Shown here piece by piece: positions 1 to 9,405 of a DNA stretch of 64,000 bases. The position numbers and the translations under genes are program-made. Under the pieces are notes generated by a model that was not told where the DNA came from, searched no databases, and worked only from the letters and a program-made list of their open reading frames with translations. Position 1 is the stretch's first letter. Each line of letters opens with the position of its first letter. The stretch is from Miniphocaeibacter sp964345925 (GTDB lineage Bacteria > Bacillota > Clostridia > Tissierellales > Peptoniphilaceae). Location: assembly GCA_964345925.1 (NCBI GenBank), contig CAYFSP010000001.1:62001-126000 (forward strand), written 5' to 3'.

Positions 1-1254
1 GAAATCTTTGTTGATATAGGAGATGAACAGAGTATAGAACAATCTCTTAGTACATTTTCTTCTCATATGACAAATATTGTGGATATATTAAATAATTTAG
101 AGTATAATTCATTGGTTTTATTTGATGAATTAGGAGCTGGTACAGATCCTACTGAAGGAGCTGCCTTGGCTATAGCGATACTTGAAAAACTATTAAAGAA
201 AGAAATAAGAACTATAGCAACAACACATTATTCTCAATTGAAATTATTTGCATTAAATACTCAAGGTGTAAAAAATGGTTCTGTTGAATTTGATGTAAAT
301 ACATTGAGTCCAACTTATAGACTAAGAATTGGAATACCTGGTAAATCAAATGCTTTTGAAATATCTAGAAGACTAGGGCTAGGAGAAAGCATAATAGATG
401 AAGCAAAAGATTTAATTTCAGAAGAAAATAAGGACTTTGAAGATGTTTTATCTCAAATTGAAAGAGACAGAAAAAATATTGAAGATAGTAAATTAAAACA
501 AGAGTTAATAGAAACAGAATTAAAGGTATTAAAAGATAATCTGAATAAAGAAATTCAAAAGGCTAAGGATTTAAAGGAAAAATTAATTGAAGAAGCTAAA
601 GAAGAAGCTTATAATATAGTATTAGAGGCTAAAGAATCCAGCAATGAATTAATTAAAAAATTAAAGTTTCTTGAGAAGAATAGCAAAGATAACACAGCTC
701 AAGAAGTTAGTAAAATAGAAAAAAACTTAAATGAAAAATTAAAAGATAATAAAATTAAAAAAAGTATTTTAGAGGAAATAAAGACAAAAAACATAAAGGA
801 TATTGAGGTTGGAGATGAGGTTGAAGTACTTGGAATGGGTGAAGTAGGAGAGGTTATTTCCAATCCTAATAAAAAAGGTGATGTACAAGTACAAATTGGG
901 ATTATGAAAATCAATGCTAATATAAAAAATTTGAAATTTGTTGAATCAAAAGAAGTAAAAAAAGCTAATACCAATATAAAAAATATTATAAAGAATAAAA
1001 CTAACACAAATATTAATAGGGAGTTGGACTTAAGAGGTTATAATATTGAAGAGGCAATTTATGTTATAGATAAGTTCTTAGATGATGCATATATAGTTGG
1101 ATTAAAAGAGGTTTTTTTAATTCATGGTAAGGGAACGGGCGCATTAAGACAAGGAGTACAAAATTATTTAAAGAGAAATAAACATGTGAAGTCCTTTAGA
1201 ATAGGATCGTATTCAGAAGGTGGAACTGGAGTAACAGCTGTAGAAATAAAATAA
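1..1254 (+). CDS. mutS2: Endonuclease MutS2, 3' part only (5' end outside window)
   Basis: The reading frame is open from base 1, so the gene begins upstream and the first internal ATG at 67 is not its start. About 417 C-terminal residues are visible, roughly half of a usual MutS2 of about 780. Near the start is the ABC-type Walker B region (LVLFDELGAGTDPTEGAA). A long Lys/Glu-rich coiled coil follows, then a C-terminal Smr nuclease domain with ELDLRGYNIEEA and the HGKGTGALR loop. Family members act on recombination intermediates or on collided ribosomes; which applies here is not shown. argS follows 12 bases downstream. Confidence 0.95.
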   Translation, partial: EIFVDIGDEQSIEQSLSTFSSHMTNIVDILNNLEYNSLVLFDELGAGTDPTEGAALAIAILEKLLKKEIRTIATTHYSQLKLFALNTQGVKNGSVEFDVNTLSPTYRLRIGIPGKSNAFEISRRLGLGESIIDEAKDLISEENKDFEDVLSQIERDRKNIEDSKLKQELIETELKVLKDNLNKEIQKAKDLKEKLIEEAKEEAYNIVLEAKESSNELIKKLKFLEKNSKDNTAQEVSKIEKNLNEKLKDNKIKKSILEEIKTKNIKDIEVGDEVEVLGMGEVGEVISNPNKKGDVQVQIGIMKINANIKNLKFVESKEVKKANTNIKNIIKNKTNTNINRELDLRGYNIEEAIYVIDKFLDDAYIVGLKEVFLIHGKGTGALRQGVQNYLKRNKHVKSFRIGSYSEGGTGVTAVEIK

Positions 1255-1266
1255 TGTGAGGTTAAA

Positions 1267-2964
1267 ATGATAGATTTTAAATTAAAAGTTGCAGATATAA
1301 TTGAAGGGTTACAATTAAATTTAGAAAAAGAAGAGATAATTTCTTTAATTGAAATTCCACCAGAAAGTAAAATGGGAGACTATGCTTTTCCCATGTTTAA
1401 GTTTGCGAAAATTTTTAGAAAGGCTCCAAATGCAATAGCAGAGGAATTAGTTGGAAAAGTAGAATTAAATGAATATTTTTCAAAAGTGACAAATATGGGA
1501 CCGTATATAAACTTTTTCGTAAATAATGATTTATTGACTAAGGAAGTTCTTGAGGAGATTGTTGATAATGACAATTTTGGTTCGAAACCAATAGGCGAAG
1601 GCAAAAATGTTGTAGTGGAGTTCTCGTCTACAAATATAGCTAAGCCATTTCATATAGGGCATTTAAGGTCAACGGTTATTGGAAATTCAATAAATAATAT
1701 TTTAAAATATGAAGGTTACAATACTATTGCAATAAACTATATTGGAGATTATGGGACACAATTTGGAATGATGATCTCTGCATATAGGAAATGGGGCAAT
1801 AAGGATAAAATAAATGAAGACCCTATTAATGGTCTTTTAGAGCTTTATGTAAAATATAATAAAGAAGCTAAAGAAAATGAAGAACTCATGGATGAAGCAA
1901 GATATTGGTTTGATAGACTTGAGAAAAAAGATGAAGCAGCTGTAGAATTATGGCAATGGTTTAAAGAGATAAGTTTAAAGGAATTTAACAGGGTATATGA
2001 TTTACTAGGTGTGAAGTTTGATAACTTTAATGGAGAATCATTTCATTCACAATTTATGGATGATGTAATTAAAGAACTTGAAGACAAAAATCTACTTAAA
2101 GAATCAGACGGAGCAATGATTATTGATTTAGAAAAATATAAATTACCTCCAGTACTAGTTAAGAAGAGCAACGGATCAAGTACCTATATAACAAGGGATA
2201 TTGCGACAGCAATATATAGAAAAAACACATATGATTTCTATAAGAATAATTATGTAGTTGCATCGCAACAATTATTACATTTCCAACAGTTAGTAGCTGT
2301 TTTAAAGGAAATGGGATATGAGTGGGCAGATGATTGTGTACACGTAACTTTCGGCATGGTTTCAATGAAGGATGGAGCTATGAAGACAAGGGAAGGCAAG
2401 GTTGTTTTCTTAGAAGAGGTTTTAAACCAAGCAATTGGTAAAATTGAAGGGATAATTGAAAATAGAAATCCTGACTTAGAGAATAAGGAAAAAGTTGCAA
2501 GGGAAATTGGAGTTGGAGCTGTTATATTCCAAGACCTTTTTAACAATAGAATAAAGGATTATGTATTCGATTGGGACCAAGTGCTTAACTTTGATGGAGA
2601 AACAGGACCTTATGTTCAGTATGCTAATGCAAGAGCTTCTTCCATTTTAACGAAAGCAAATTATTTGCCATCTAAAAACATAGATTTCAATTTATTAAAA
2701 GAGGAAGAGGAGATTTCTATAATTAAAATTTTAGATAATTTTTCAAATGTTCTTGAAAATGCAGCTAATAGATTAGAACCTTCTTTTGTAACAAGATATG
2801 CTGTAGAACTTTCGAAAGCATTTAATAGATTCTATAATGCATGTCCTATTAATACAGCAGATGAGGGTACAAAAAATGCCAGATTGCTACTTACTTATGG
2901 TACAAAAGTAGTATTGACCAAGAGTTTAAATTTACTTGGAATAGCAGCACCAGAAAAAATGTAA
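1267..2964 (+). CDS. argS: Arginyl-tRNA synthetase
   Basis: Class I synthetase charging tRNA-Arg, 565 residues, a normal length. The HIGH signature is H129-I-G-H132 inside AKPFHIGHLRS. The KMSKS site is degenerate (MKTREGK), as is usual in ArgRS. An N-terminal ArgRS-type domain precedes the catalytic core and a C-terminal anticodon-binding helical domain ends the protein. The start has the RBS gtgagg. No T-box is seen, unlike the other three synthetases in the window. It is probably cotranscribed with mutS2 and ends at a hairpin terminator. Confidence 0.97.
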   Translation: MIDFKLKVADIIEGLQLNLEKEEIISLIEIPPESKMGDYAFPMFKFAKIFRKAPNAIAEELVGKVELNEYFSKVTNMGPYINFFVNNDLLTKEVLEEIVDNDNFGSKPIGEGKNVVVEFSSTNIAKPFHIGHLRSTVIGNSINNILKYEGYNTIAINYIGDYGTQFGMMISAYRKWGNKDKINEDPINGLLELYVKYNKEAKENEELMDEARYWFDRLEKKDEAAVELWQWFKEISLKEFNRVYDLLGVKFDNFNGESFHSQFMDDVIKELEDKNLLKESDGAMIIDLEKYKLPPVLVKKSNGSSTYITRDIATAIYRKNTYDFYKNNYVVASQQLLHFQQLVAVLKEMGYEWADDCVHVTFGMVSMKDGAMKTREGKVVFLEEVLNQAIGKIEGIIENRNPDLENKEKVAREIGVGAVIFQDLFNNRIKDYVFDWDQVLNFDGETGPYVQYANARASSILTKANYLPSKNIDFNLLKEEEEISIIKILDNFSNVLENAANRLEPSFVTRYAVELSKAFNRFYNACPINTADEGTKNARLLLTYGTKVVLTKSLNLLGIAAPEKM

Positions 2965-2987
2965 GACTAGTTAAACTAGTCTTTTTT
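2963..2987 (+). terminator. Intrinsic terminator after argS
   Basis: A 9-10 bp inverted repeat (AAGACTAGT / ACTAGTCTT) is followed by a run of six T. It starts within the argS stop codon and separates the mutS2-argS unit from the next operon. Confidence 0.85.
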
Positions 2988-3000
2988 AAATAGGAGAAAG

Positions 3001-4731
3001 ATGAAAACATTATTAACATCGTTAAATACAAAATATATTCACAGCAATTTAGCAATACAATATTTAAAAGCAGCAGTTAAAGACTATTATGATGTGGATA
3101 CCATAGATTTTACAATTAATCAGAACCTAGATGATATTATATATGAAATAATAAGGAATAATTATAATATTGTAGGTTTTTCAACATATATTTGGAATAT
3201 AGAAGAAACATTAAAAATATGTCAAAAGTTAAAGAAAATAAATAAAGACATTATATTGTTGTTAGGAGGTCCGGAAGTATCATATGATTCTAGAGACCTA
3301 CTTAAAAATAATGAGTTTATTGATTATATATTAGTAGGAGAAGGAGAAGTAAGTTTTTTAAACATATTAGATTATTTAAATAACAAAAGGAATAATCTAG
3401 GAGATGGTATTTTAAAAAATAGTAATAATAGAGTAGAAGGAAACGAAATATTTCAAGTAATTGAAGATTTAAGATATTCAGAATTTAAGTATACAAAAGA
3501 CTATATGAAGGACAAAAAGATAGTTTATTACGAAACGTCTAGAGGTTGCCCATATAATTGTGAATTCTGTCTATCATCATCAACTAAAAAAGTTAGATAT
3601 TTTGACTTGGAAAGATGTAAAAAGGATATTAAAAAGTTTATAGACTTTAAGGTTCCCCTTGTAAAATTTATAGATAGAACTTTTAACTTTAATAAAGAAC
3701 ATGCATTGTCCATAATTAAATTTATTATAGATAATGATAGAGGAAGTACAACATTTCATTTAGAAATACATCCTACATTAATTGATGAAGACTATTTAAA
3801 ATTATTTAAAACCGTTAGAAAGGATTTATTTCAATTTGAAATAGGTGTTCAATCAACTAACGAAGAAACATGTAAAGCTATTAAAAGAGTAGGGGAATTC
3901 GAACAAATTAAAAAAGTATGTAAAGAAATTATAGGCTATGGGAATATACATTTGCATTTAGATTTAATTACAGGACTTCCTTATGAGGATATTAATAGTT
4001 TGAAAAAATCCTTTAATGATATTTTATCCATTAGACCCGATAAATTACAGTTGGGATTTTTAAAGATATTAAAAGGTTCTCCATTAGAGAATAAGAGTAA
4101 AGAATATGAGATTATATATGATGATTTTCCTCCTTATGAAGTTATAAATACAAGATGGATAAGCTATGAAGAAATACAAAAGGTAAAACAGGTGGAGGAG
4201 ATACTGGATAAATATTATAATGAAAAATATTTTATAAATACTTTTGAATATATTGTTAATAATTACTTTAAAAGGGAATATGAGTTTTTTGAAGAATTTG
4301 CAGAGTATTGGCAAAGTAAAGATTATTTCTCCAGAAATCATTCAAGGGATAATCTGTATAAAATATTTTTAGATTTTATATATTACAAGAAATTTAAAAG
4401 TTATAAATTATTAGAAGAGTTATTAATACATGATTATGTATTAACAAATAAAAAAATACCTTATTTCTTAAATCCTGAAATAATAGATAATAAATATAAA
4501 CATGAATTATTAAAAAATGAAATTATATTAAAATCTCTAAAATTAGAAGATGATAATATTACAACTAAAAAATTGGTAAAGGATATTATTATATTAAAAT
4601 TCAATTATGATATAATGAATATAATTAAAAAAAATTATGAAAGCAATTTAGAATCGGAATATATTGTTTTATACAATACTAAAAATGGAAACTTTTATAA
4701 TATAGGAGATCATTATAAGGAGATAAAATGA
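3001..4731 (+). CDS. B12-binding-type radical SAM protein (DUF4080-like)
   Basis: 576 residues. Residues 1-130 resemble a cobalamin-binding fold (GGPEVSYD near 89, VGEGEVSF near 112). The radical SAM core follows, with the iron-sulfur motif C183-x3-C187-x2-C190 in SRGCPYNCEFC. A long C-terminal region resembles the DUF4080 tail of this class. Such proteins use S-adenosylmethionine and often cobalamin for radical methylation or rearrangement; the substrate is unknown. The start has RBS taggag. The stop overlaps the start of the membrane-protein gene, so the two are translationally coupled. Family call good, function unknown. Confidence 0.85.
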   Translation: MKTLLTSLNTKYIHSNLAIQYLKAAVKDYYDVDTIDFTINQNLDDIIYEIIRNNYNIVGFSTYIWNIEETLKICQKLKKINKDIILLLGGPEVSYDSRDLLKNNEFIDYILVGEGEVSFLNILDYLNNKRNNLGDGILKNSNNRVEGNEIFQVIEDLRYSEFKYTKDYMKDKKIVYYETSRGCPYNCEFCLSSSTKKVRYFDLERCKKDIKKFIDFKVPLVKFIDRTFNFNKEHALSIIKFIIDNDRGSTTFHLEIHPTLIDEDYLKLFKTVRKDLFQFEIGVQSTNEETCKAIKRVGEFEQIKKVCKEIIGYGNIHLHLDLITGLPYEDINSLKKSFNDILSIRPDKLQLGFLKILKGSPLENKSKEYEIIYDDFPPYEVINTRWISYEEIQKVKQVEEILDKYYNEKYFINTFEYIVNNYFKREYEFFEEFAEYWQSKDYFSRNHSRDNLYKIFLDFIYYKKFKSYKLLEELLIHDYVLTNKKIPYFLNPEIIDNKYKHELLKNEIILKSLKLEDDNITTKKLVKDIIILKFNYDIMNIIKKNYESNLESEYIVLYNTKNGNFYNIGDHYKEIK

Positions 4732-5453
4732 ATTATTTAAAAGATTTTATTAATGTGCAATTAACGGCAATTAAAAATACATTTAAGAATATTAGATATA
4801 TCTTCATAGTTGCAGTAACAATATTAGCAGGGTCGTTAGCTATGAATGTAATATCAAATATTTTATATAATATTTTCAAAATAGGAGCTTTGGGAATTTT
4901 CGTTAATTTAGGGATATATATTTTAGAATTATTTATATTATCTTTTATTATGAATATACTCTACAAAGCAATAAGGAGTAATTCTAATACACAGGGTTTT
5001 TTCCAAGACGATAATAGTAGATTTGTTTCGAAATTAATACAAATAGGATTTATATTTTATATAGCTCAGTTATTTATTTCATTTTTAAGATTAGGAGCTT
5101 TGGATTTTTATATAATGGTAATAATTATAATTGCATTTAATGCATTGCCAGAATCAATATATTTGGAGAATTATGACGGATTGAATACAATTATGTTCTC
5201 AGTTGAATTCTTAGGAAAAAACTTATTAAACTGGTTAGTACCAAATATCTTAATATATTTGGCTACTTATATATTAGAAATACAATATATACTACCATTT
5301 AATCTTAGTCTTACGACAAATATACAACATGTTTTAAAGACGATTATCATAATAGTATTATATAGTGGAGTATTAATATATCGTGGAAATCTATTTGATA
5401 TTTTAAATGGATCATCTATGAGGAAAAGAGAATATATGAGGAAATTTAATTAA
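4728..5453 (+). CDS. Hypothetical polytopic membrane protein
   Basis: 241 residues, not recognised as a named family. About six hydrophobic segments are visible, near residues 23-50, 53-82, 105-125, 127-145, 168-190 and 205-222, with short charged loops and a basic C-terminus. A strong RBS (aaggag) precedes the ATG, which overlaps the stop of the radical SAM gene; its own stop overlaps the start of the TPR gene. The tight coupling suggests the three products work together, possibly at the membrane, but nothing in the sequence says what they do. Confidence 0.75.
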   Translation: MNYLKDFINVQLTAIKNTFKNIRYIFIVAVTILAGSLAMNVISNILYNIFKIGALGIFVNLGIYILELFILSFIMNILYKAIRSNSNTQGFFQDDNSRFVSKLIQIGFIFYIAQLFISFLRLGALDFYIMVIIIIAFNALPESIYLENYDGLNTIMFSVEFLGKNLLNWLVPNILIYLATYILEIQYILPFNLSLTTNIQHVLKTIIIIVLYSGVLIYRGNLFDILNGSSMRKREYMRKFN

Positions 5454-6538
5454 TGGATTTTATTGAAAAATTTTATAGTGATAAAGTAGACGAAATATTC
5501 TACTTAGAATTAAAGAATAAAAATAATGGTATAGATTATCCATTGCCAATACTTAAAAAAGACTTTGTGGAAGAGATAAAACTTGGAACATTTAATGAGA
5601 AGATAGAGTTTAAATACTTTCTTAGAGGAATAATATACAATTTGGCAATAGATAAAAATTTCAAATATAGAGAAGAATATTTTTCACTATTGAAAGGTAT
5701 AATCAAAGATTTGGATAAAATAGTTTTAGATATGGCATTAGAAGAAATTAAAGTAGACATAATTACAAGTAATATATTTTTAAAGTTTAATTACAATGAG
5801 TTTGAGAATTATAGTAGTAATTATTATTATGCAGTGTCATTAATAGAGATTTTTAAAGAAAGGAAAGAAGAGGAGTTTTTTAAGGAAGCAGAAAGAGTTT
5901 TAAATATAAATATTGTTATAAATGAAAAATATCCATTAACGTATTTATTACTAGGGGATTTAGAATATTATAACAATAATCTAATGAAAGCCAATTACTA
6001 TTATATACATGCTAGAAATAATATAGATGAATTAAAAAATCCCGAACTAGTATTAAATGAAATAAATAATAAAATATTGGAAATTCAAACAGAGGTTTTA
6101 CTTATTGAGAGTCAAGAACTTCTGTCTAAAGGTAAATATTATGATTTAATAAACAATTTAGAAAATTACAATATAGATGATTATAGAAAATATTATTACT
6201 TGGCAAATTCATACTTTGCATTGTTAGATTATGAAAAAGCATTTAAAAATTATGAAAAAGCAGATGAATATGGAAATAAAGATGTTGAATTTTTCATAGA
6301 TTATAGTTACTTTTTATCACAAGCCGGATATGTGGATTTATCATTATCAGTAATAGAAAAAGGTCTAGAAGAATTTATAGATAATGAAAAATTACTATTT
6401 AATAGGGCTGTAATATATATTAATATAGGTGAAAACAAAAAGGCAAAAGAAGACTTGGAAAATATTGTAAGTTATTATGATATATCTGATGATATATTTA
6501 ACAATGCTATGATACTATTGGAACAAATCCAGGATTAA
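5453..6538 (+). CDS. Tetratricopeptide-repeat protein of unknown role
   Basis: 361 residues, very rich in Tyr, Asn, Lys and Glu. The C-terminal two thirds contain TPR-like helical pairs (YFALLDYEKAFKNYEKADEYG, DYSYFLSQAGYVDLSLSVIE, LFNRAVIYINIGENKKAKED without long gaps), usual for protein-protein scaffolds. There is no signal peptide or membrane span. It is the last gene of the radical SAM/membrane/TPR operon. Its stop codon lies inside a 32-base palindrome shared with the convergent PucR-type gene, which it overlaps by 4 bases. Function not recognised. Confidence 0.75.
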   Translation: MDFIEKFYSDKVDEIFYLELKNKNNGIDYPLPILKKDFVEEIKLGTFNEKIEFKYFLRGIIYNLAIDKNFKYREEYFSLLKGIIKDLDKIVLDMALEEIKVDIITSNIFLKFNYNEFENYSSNYYYAVSLIEIFKERKEEEFFKEAERVLNINIVINEKYPLTYLLLGDLEYYNNNLMKANYYYIHARNNIDELKNPELVLNEINNKILEIQTEVLLIESQELLSKGKYYDLINNLENYNIDDYRKYYYLANSYFALLDYEKAFKNYEKADEYGNKDVEFFIDYSYFLSQAGYVDLSLSVIEKGLEEFIDNEKLLFNRAVIYINIGENKKAKEDLENIVSYYDISDDIFNNAMILLEQIQD

Positions 6539-6556
6539 TCAATTAATCCTGGATTT
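6525..6556. terminator. Palindrome spanning the 3' ends of two convergent genes
   Basis: A perfect 15-bp inverted repeat with a 2-base centre (AAATCCAGGATTAAT / ATTAATCCTGGATTT) contains the stop codons of both the TPR gene (+) and the PucR-type gene (-). It is likely a bidirectional terminator, although neither side has a strong T run. Confidence 0.65.
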
Positions 6557-7884
6557 AATTTATTCAATATTTCTAAAGCAATTAACAGATTATGTCTTAA
6601 ATGGGAATTTTCTAAATCAATGTCAACTAATTCATTTATTTTATTTATTCTATATACAATGGAATTTCGATGAACTCCCATTTGTTTAGAAGCTTTTAAT
6701 AGTGATCTCTCCTCAATTAAGTAATAATATAGAGTTTTTAACAGCTCTGAGTTTTTACTACTATCATTTTCTTTTAAGTAAATCAATTCTTCAGGTAAAG
6801 CCATATCTATAAAATCATTATCTTTCCATATACTAAATATTAGATTAGAAAGATTATTATCAATACTTTCTTCTATATTTAGATTATTATCTAGAATATA
6901 CATAGATAAATTATATACTTTGAAAAAATTTAATAGTTGTTTTCGTAAATATATATGGCAGTATTTTAAATTATATTTATTAATGTATTCATCAATTTCG
7001 TTTTTTATTTTATTAGAGGTAATTTTAGATTCGTTTAACAACAATAAAAGAGTATTATTTTCTATTATAGAGTATAAATAAATAGGATGATCAAGTATGA
7101 ATTTATTGCCATGAATAAACATTTCTCTATATTTGAAAAGTCCACCATCTAAATCGATACAATACATACTATAATTATCGTTTAAGTTCCAATTTATTGA
7201 TTTTATAATATCGCTATCATCATCAGAAAAATTGTTTATACAAAGATTTTTTATAGTAGTATAAAATTTATCCTTTGAAGAAATGAACTTAGAAATATAA
7301 TTATAAATATAATTATTTAATATATTTGTCAATTCAGTAACTTCATAGGAGTATTCCATATCTATATTCTCAAAAGCCAAGTAACCATATACCCTTGAAG
7401 AATTCTTCTTTGTAATTTTCAAAGGAAATATATTATTTACTTTCTTAAAGTCAAAAATATTATAGATCAATTTTTTACTATTATCTAGTATACATACATT
7501 GCTATTATATTTTACCTTTAATTTTTCTAAAATAATATCAAGACCCTTATCTTTGGCTATACAGTCATATAGGTTAAATATATACTTATTAAACTTAAAA
7601 AATTCTTGGTTTAAAATGTCATTAATAATTTTCAAGTCATTTAGCTCAGTTATAAGATAGTTAGACTCATCATTTAAAATAATATTTTCATAATTAACAC
7701 CATATATTAAGTAATTTCCCTTTTTGTTGTTTAGGGAATCAAAGGTTTTAAAATCGACGATATTTAATATATTGGAATTATTTTCAAAATTTGAATTATT
7801 GAATGTATTTATAATAGTATTATTAATTATATTATGTGTATGTATTTTTAGTTTAGGGATTGTAATTAAATTATTTAAAAACAT
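6535..7884 (-). CDS. PucR/CdaR-type transcriptional regulator
   Basis: 449 residues. The C-terminal 60 residues match the PucR helix-turn-helix: a stretch like LLKASKQMGVHRNSIVYRI, then LENSHLRHNLLIALEIL. A GGDEF-like middle region typical of the family can only be guessed, and the N-terminal 150 residues are very Asn-rich with no recognisable sensor domain. Relatives control purine, sugar-acid or amino-acid catabolism genes. The start has the RBS aaggag 8 bases upstream. It is transcribed away from the scarred murJ region and converges on the radical SAM operon. Target genes are unknown. Confidence 0.8.
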   Translation of the reverse strand: MFLNNLITIPKLKIHTHNIINNTIINTFNNSNFENNSNILNIVDFKTFDSLNNKKGNYLIYGVNYENIILNDESNYLITELNDLKIINDILNQEFFKFNKYIFNLYDCIAKDKGLDIILEKLKVKYNSNVCILDNSKKLIYNIFDFKKVNNIFPLKITKKNSSRVYGYLAFENIDMEYSYEVTELTNILNNYIYNYISKFISSKDKFYTTIKNLCINNFSDDDSDIIKSINWNLNDNYSMYCIDLDGGLFKYREMFIHGNKFILDHPIYLYSIIENNTLLLLLNESKITSNKIKNEIDEYINKYNLKYCHIYLRKQLLNFFKVYNLSMYILDNNLNIEESIDNNLSNLIFSIWKDNDFIDMALPEELIYLKENDSSKNSELLKTLYYYLIEERSLLKASKQMGVHRNSIVYRINKINELVDIDLENSHLRHNLLIALEILNKLNPGLID

Positions 7885-7904
7885 TTAAAATGCTCCTTTA
7901 TTTA

Positions 7905-7921
7905 TTATACCTATAGTATAA
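7905..7921 (-). promoter_or_regulatory. Inverted repeat in the promoter region of the PucR-type gene
   Basis: TTATAC-(5)-GTATAA lies 21-37 bases upstream of the regulator's start codon and overlaps candidate -10 hexamers (TATACT, TATAAT on the minus strand). An autoregulatory operator is possible; there is no direct evidence. From about 7922 to 8105 I see no gene, RNA or clear repeat. Confidence 0.35.
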
Positions 7922-8105
7922 CATAGATAATATCAACACAATAGTAAGTTTCTGGTAAAATCTTTAATCTTATATTATAATATACTTCATGATTTATAAT
8001 AAGACTAACTATATGAAGTCAAGTAAATAATAAAATAATCTAGACAAATAAAAACATTAAAAATAAACACACAAAAAACAAGTATAACAAATAGGAACTA
8101 TTAAA

Positions 8106-8288
8106 TTAAGACTGTGGCTCAAATATTAAATCATTTTTTAGTAAGTGAAAAATTACTCTTATGAGCTTTTTAGCAACATGAGTAAGAACAACAAGATGAT
8201 GCTTTCCTTCAGATTTCTTTTTAAGATAATACTCCTTAAAAGTATTATCTCTAATCCAAATACGATTAGCAGCTTGAAGAATAGCCCA
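8106..8288 (-). mobile_element. IS110-family transposase, C-terminal remnant
   Basis: On the minus strand an open stretch of 60 codons ends in TAA at 8108-8106. It reads WAILQAANRIWIRDN, then FKEYYLKKKSEGKHH and LVVLTHVAKKLIRVIFHLLK. This is the typical end of the transposase_20 (IS110/IS1111) domain, where family members have ALxQAA, KAYYxKKRAEGK and VAxxKLxR. The rest of the transposase, normally 300-400 residues, is missing. A TGA lies directly before the first recognisable codon, at 8291-8289, which marks the junction with murJ sequence. No inverted terminal repeats are seen, as is normal for IS110. Confidence 0.8.
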
Positions 8289-8291
8289 TCA

Positions 8292-9333
8292 TACATTCAT
8301 CATTGGAGCAATTATAATCAGTGGTATTACAGGAAATGTTATGGTACTACCAATAGGATTATGTATAAGTACAATTGTTCAATTTATACATTATGTACCA
8401 GCAGTTAAAAAAACGGGTTTTAAATGGACGCCTAAAATACGTTTAAAAGACAGATATTTAAAAAATATGTTATATTTGGCAATACCTATAATATTTGGTG
8501 TTTCCGTTAGTCAAATAGGCACTATGATAGATAAAAACCTTGCAACTTTTTTTATGCCTATAGGTGGATATGCAATAACAGGTTATGCTTCAAGGCTAAG
8601 TGAATTTGTAAATGGTATTGTTGTAGTTTCAATAGGAACAGTAGCATATACTGCATTAAGTGAAAGTTCTGCAGCTAGAGATATAAAAAAATTCAAAATT
8701 ACGATTTTTTCTTCCATTAATTCTATGAATATATTGGTGCTACCAGCAACAGTAGGCTTAATTGTATTTGCAAAGCCCATTGTGCAATTAGTATATGGAA
8801 GGGGAAGCTGGAAAGCTTCAGCTACAGATATGACAGCTATAGTACTACAATGTTACGCCATAGGATTAGCAGGAATTGCTTTAAGGGATATTATGTTTAA
8901 ATCCTTCTATTCCTTAAAGGATACAAAAACACCAACAATAAATTCGGTATATATGATTATTGTGGATTTAATATTTAGCTTAATTGCAGCTTACTTTATG
9001 GGGTTACCTGGTTTAGCTTTGGGAACTTCTCTAGGGGCATTTTTCGGTTCATTTACTTTAGCAATTAGATTGAGAAAAAAGATCGGAAGATTTAGAGGAA
9101 CTAAACTATTTGTAAAAGAAAATATTAAAATGATGCTTTCCAGTATTTTTATTGGAATAATTTCTAGTTTATCATATAAATTTTTAATAAATCATACAGG
9201 AAAATCAATAAGCCTTCTAATTTCAGTTTTAATAGCCATGGGGATATATGCTTTAAGCCTATATATATTAAGGGTAGACGAATTATTTAAAACCGTTGAT
9301 AGCTTTAAAAGGAAATTTAAAGGAAGAGGTTAA
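8292..9333 (+). pseudogene. Truncated MurJ (lipid II flippase) copy
   Basis: The frame is open from the IS110 junction and matches the adjacent intact MurJ from about its residue 175 onward: IIFGVSVSQIGTMIDKNLA, LSEFVNGIVVVSI and SLKDTKTPTINSVYM all have close counterparts. The N-terminal third (about five membrane spans) is absent. An internal ATG at 8341 with aggaaa upstream could give a 330-residue protein, but flippases of this family need about 14 spans. It is therefore most likely a dead copy left by IS insertion and deletion. The remainder is free of stops, so the damage may be recent. Confidence 0.75.
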
Positions 9334-9405
9334 TTTAAATAAATATAATAATTATTTATAAAATATAAAATAAGAAACAATTAAGAAAATTAAATTGGAG
9401 GATTT

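Noticed and set aside
8145..8408. An 87-codon + strand ORF across the IS110/murJ junction
   Set aside because: It reads antisense to the transposase tail and then out of frame with murJ, has no recognisable protein features, and is explained by the junction.
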